Source of the DNA: an uncultured Hyphomonadaceae bacterium
Lineage (GTDB): Bacteria > Pseudomonadota > Alphaproteobacteria > Caulobacterales > Hyphomonadaceae
Direction of reading: 5' to 3'
Length of the DNA: 32,759 nucleotides
Assembly (NCBI GenBank): GCA_938011445.1
Contig: CALLUH010000236.1
Location: 1 to 32,759 of the forward strand
A model generated the notes under the pieces. The model saw only the letters and a program-made list of their open reading frames with translations. It was not told the DNA's origin and searched no databases. Shown piece after piece: positions 30,840-32,759 of this stretch. The position numbers and the translations under genes were made by a program. Every line of letters starts with the position of its first letter. The stretch's first letter is position 1.

Positions 30840-32759
30840 TTATTTTTTGGATTGGGATTTCTTCCGCAGGCGGCTTTTCATGGTTGATGTCTTCTTGAGA
30901 GCTTTAGAGGTGGGCGCAGCTGAACTTGCGCGTTTGGCCTTGTAAGGGGCGTTGCCGCCGGATTTTGGGCCTTTGCGTTTGAATGGTTTATCCTCGCCTG
31001 ACTGTGGGCGATTATTGGTATCGCGATTTGGCTTGGCGGATTTATTGTCGGGTTTGGATTGGCCATGCGGGGCGTCCTTGCCGCGATACTCTGTGTTTTT
31101 GCCGTCCGGTTTGCGGCCGCCAAATTTCTTTCCGCCAGGTTTGCCGCCGCCGGGGCGACGAGCTGTACGTGGGCCGGAGGGACGCTTGGTGCGGGGGGGA
31201 CGGGCGTCACCCGCGTCTTCGGTGAGGACTTGGGGGATGCCGTCGATTTTGGTGACGGAGATGGATTTTTCGAGCAGCATGTCTTTGCCGATGGCTTTGA
31301 GGAAGCCTTCCGTGCTGGCGGGGGCAAGCTCTACGAATGTGACATTTGGATGGACGCGGATGGCGCCGATGGCGGACTTGTCGAGCTTGCCTTCCTTGCA
31401 GAGCATGGGCAGAAGCCAGCGGGCTTCGGCGGTCTGGTTGGCACCGACCGAAAGGGAGAACCATTCGCCATTTGCGAAATCATCGGCGCGGGGTTTGCGT
31501 TCGCGCGGGGCCCGGTCTGATCTTTCAGGGCGTTCGCCGCGTTCCTTTTTGTCGCGGGCGGGGCGTTGATCGCGCACATCGCGCAATTCTTCGGGGGCGG
31601 ACTTTTCGTCACGTTTGATGCGGACAAGGGCACCGGCGATTTGTTCCGCGCCATAGCGTTCGAGCAGGGCTGCGGCGAAGGCTTTGTCTTCTTCGCGGAC
31701 GGGTTCGGCGAAGATCGGGTTTTCCAAAAGGCGCTCATTGTCCTTGTTACGGACATCTTCGGCGGAGGGCGGCTTGACCCAATCGGCGTCGATTTTGGCG
31801 TTTTGTAAGAGCCGTTCGGTGCGGCGGCGGTCGGACGGGCCAGTGATGAGGGCTGAGACGCCTTTGCGGCCTGCGCGGCCTGTGCGGCCTGAGCGGTGGA
31901 GCAGTCCTTCGCGGTTTTTCGGCAGGTCGGCATGGATGACAAGTTCGAGGTCTGGCAAGTCGATGCCGCGCGCGGCGACATCTGTGGCGATGCAGACTTT
32001 GGCGCGTCCGTCGCGCATGGCTTGCAAAGCGTGGCTGCGCTCTTTCTGGCTGAACTCACCGGAGAGCGCGACGGCGGAAAAGCCGCGATTGTTCATGCGG
32101 GCATGGATGCGGTTGACCGCCGCGCGGGTGGCGCAGAAGACAATGGCGTTTTTGGCGTCATAATAGCGCAGGACATTAACAAGCGCGTTTTCCTTGTCGC
32201 CATGGGCAACGGTGATGGCGCGGTATTCAATGTCACTGTGTTGGGATTTTTCGGCAACCGTGTTCACGCGGACGGCCGCGTTCTGATAGGTCTTGGCGAG
32301 ATTGGCGATGGAGCGCGAAACGGTGGCCGAGAACATCAGCGTGCGGCGGTTTTCGGGGGCGGCATCGAGGATGGTCTGCAATTCGTCGCGAAAGCCCATA
32401 TCCAGCATTTCGTCAGCTTCATCGAGGGTGATGATTTTTAGCTCATCCATATTGAGTGAGCCGCGCCCGACATGATCGACAAGGCGGCCCGGAGTGCCGA
32501 CGACGATATGTGCGCCTTGGCCGAGCGCGCGGCGTTCGTCGCGCATGTCCATGCCGCCCACGCAAGAGGCGATTTTTGCGCCCGCTTTGGCGAAGAGCCA
32601 TTCCAGCTCGCGTTTGACCTGGAGGGCCAACTCGCGGGTCGGCGCGATGACCAGCATGAAAGGCAGGTCTGCGCGGGGCAGACGGCCATCTTCGCAGAGC
32701 ATGTCGGCGGCAGCGGCGATACCGAACGCGACCGTTTTGCCCGAGCCGGTCTGGGCGGA
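30840..32759 (-). CDS. DEAD-box RNA helicase with DbpA-type RNA-binding domain, partial
   Basis: The minus-strand frame runs off the right edge of the window; the first visible residues contain AQTGSGKT, the ATP-binding motif, so only the N-terminus (Q motif) is missing. Following motifs are PTRELA, LDEADEMLDMG (DEAD), SAT, and the C-terminal helicase HRSGRTGRAGRKG. Next comes a basic, charged linker and a DbpA-like RNA-binding domain (about 31270-31470, with IGAIRVHPNVTFVEL). The last ~120 residues are low-complexity Lys/Gly/Pro/Ser (GGKPGGKKFGGRKPDGK). Such helicases remodel ribosomal RNA during large-subunit assembly or help cold growth. The gene is convergent with pyrC. Confidence 0.95.
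   Translation of the reverse strand, partial: SAQTGSGKTVAFGIAAAADMLCEDGRLPRADLPFMLVIAPTRELALQVKRELEWLFAKAGAKIASCVGGMDMRDERRALGQGAHIVVGTPGRLVDHVGRGSLNMDELKIITLDEADEMLDMGFRDELQTILDAAPENRRTLMFSATVSRSIANLAKTYQNAAVRVNTVAEKSQHSDIEYRAITVAHGDKENALVNVLRYYDAKNAIVFCATRAAVNRIHARMNNRGFSAVALSGEFSQKERSHALQAMRDGRAKVCIATDVAARGIDLPDLELVIHADLPKNREGLLHRSGRTGRAGRKGVSALITGPSDRRRTERLLQNAKIDADWVKPPSAEDVRNKDNERLLENPIFAEPVREEDKAFAAALLERYGAEQIAGALVRIKRDEKSAPEELRDVRDQRPARDKKERGERPERSDRAPRERKPRADDFANGEWFSLSVGANQTAEARWLLPMLCKEGKLDKSAIGAIRVHPNVTFVELAPASTEGFLKAIGKDMLLEKSISVTKIDGIPQVLTEDAGDARPPRTKRPSGPRTARRPGGGKPGGKKFGGRKPDGKNTEYRGKDAPHGQSKPDNKSAKPNRDTNNRPQSGEDKPFKRKGPKSGGNAPYKAKRASSAAPTSKALKKTSTMKSRLRKKSQSKK

Noticed and set aside
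31896-32441. Plus-strand frame inside the helicase region
   Set aside because: Conserved helicase motifs on the minus strand occupy the same bases; this is a shadow.

Overview
The window is chromosomal DNA of an alphaproteobacterium. The aa3 cytochrome oxidase operon order (coxB-coxA / ctaB-small membrane protein-ctaG-coxC-SURF1-thrC), a DUF2336 protein, the pmbA-inositol phosphatase-DUF4170 block and the moderately high GC all fit the Caulobacterales/Hyphomonadaceae/Parvularculaceae neighbourhood. That placement is inferred from gene content only. Both ends cut genes: coxB at the left, and a minus-strand DEAD-box RNA helicase at the right. I saw no tRNA, rRNA, CRISPR array, prophage or insertion sequence.

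Region 1 (1-7876) is respiratory and housekeeping. coxB and coxA end at a strong intrinsic terminator (2340-2372). A plausible sigma70-type promoter (2387-2415) then restarts transcription into the assembly genes ctaB, a 64-residue membrane protein, ctaG, coxC and SURF1. thrC overlaps SURF1 in an ATGA junction, and a RimJ/RimL-like acetyltransferase follows. Region 2 (7839-14491) is rich in signalling genes. It has an EAL protein that keeps its catalytic motifs, a CaiB/BaiF CoA-transferase, a DUF2336 helical-repeat protein, a second EAL protein that has lost its catalytic residues, a Nudix hydrolase, an Hpt phosphotransfer protein and NAD kinase. A repeat with TAGAGCGC/GCGCTCTA ends lies at 8906-9010. 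Region 3 (14604-16708) holds a class II aldolase-family protein, a small outer-membrane beta-barrel and a lipoprotein c-type cytochrome.

Region 4 (17019-22314) is the most unusual part. A small cysteine-rich secreted protein precedes a 1036-residue outer-membrane protein. That protein has a signal peptide, a copper-amine-oxidase-N-like periplasmic domain, a long probable beta-barrel and two SdrD/CNA-B-like beta-sandwich domains. Converging on it from the minus strand are a PapD-like periplasmic chaperone and a 287-residue secreted protein with calcium-loop-like motifs. The secreted protein has no ATG, GTG or TTG start, yet reading from an ATA that overlaps the chaperone stop gives a complete signal peptide. 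The domain order (periplasmic domain, barrel, two C-terminal sandwiches) beside a chaperone and a secreted substrate resembles a chaperone-usher machine built from different parts. I propose it as a candidate non-canonical surface-assembly system.

Region 5 (22439-32759) returns to core functions. It has a dual-specificity-type phosphatase, a tandem pair of 90-residue two-helix membrane proteins closed by a terminator, then pmbA, an inositol-monophosphatase/CysQ-like enzyme, DUF4170 and an MsbA-like ABC exporter in one tight operon. A minus-strand beta-barrel protein with its own terminator, dihydroorotase (pyrC) and a DbpA-type DEAD-box helicase follow. A perfect 13-bp inverted repeat sits between the convergent ends of pyrC and the helicase.
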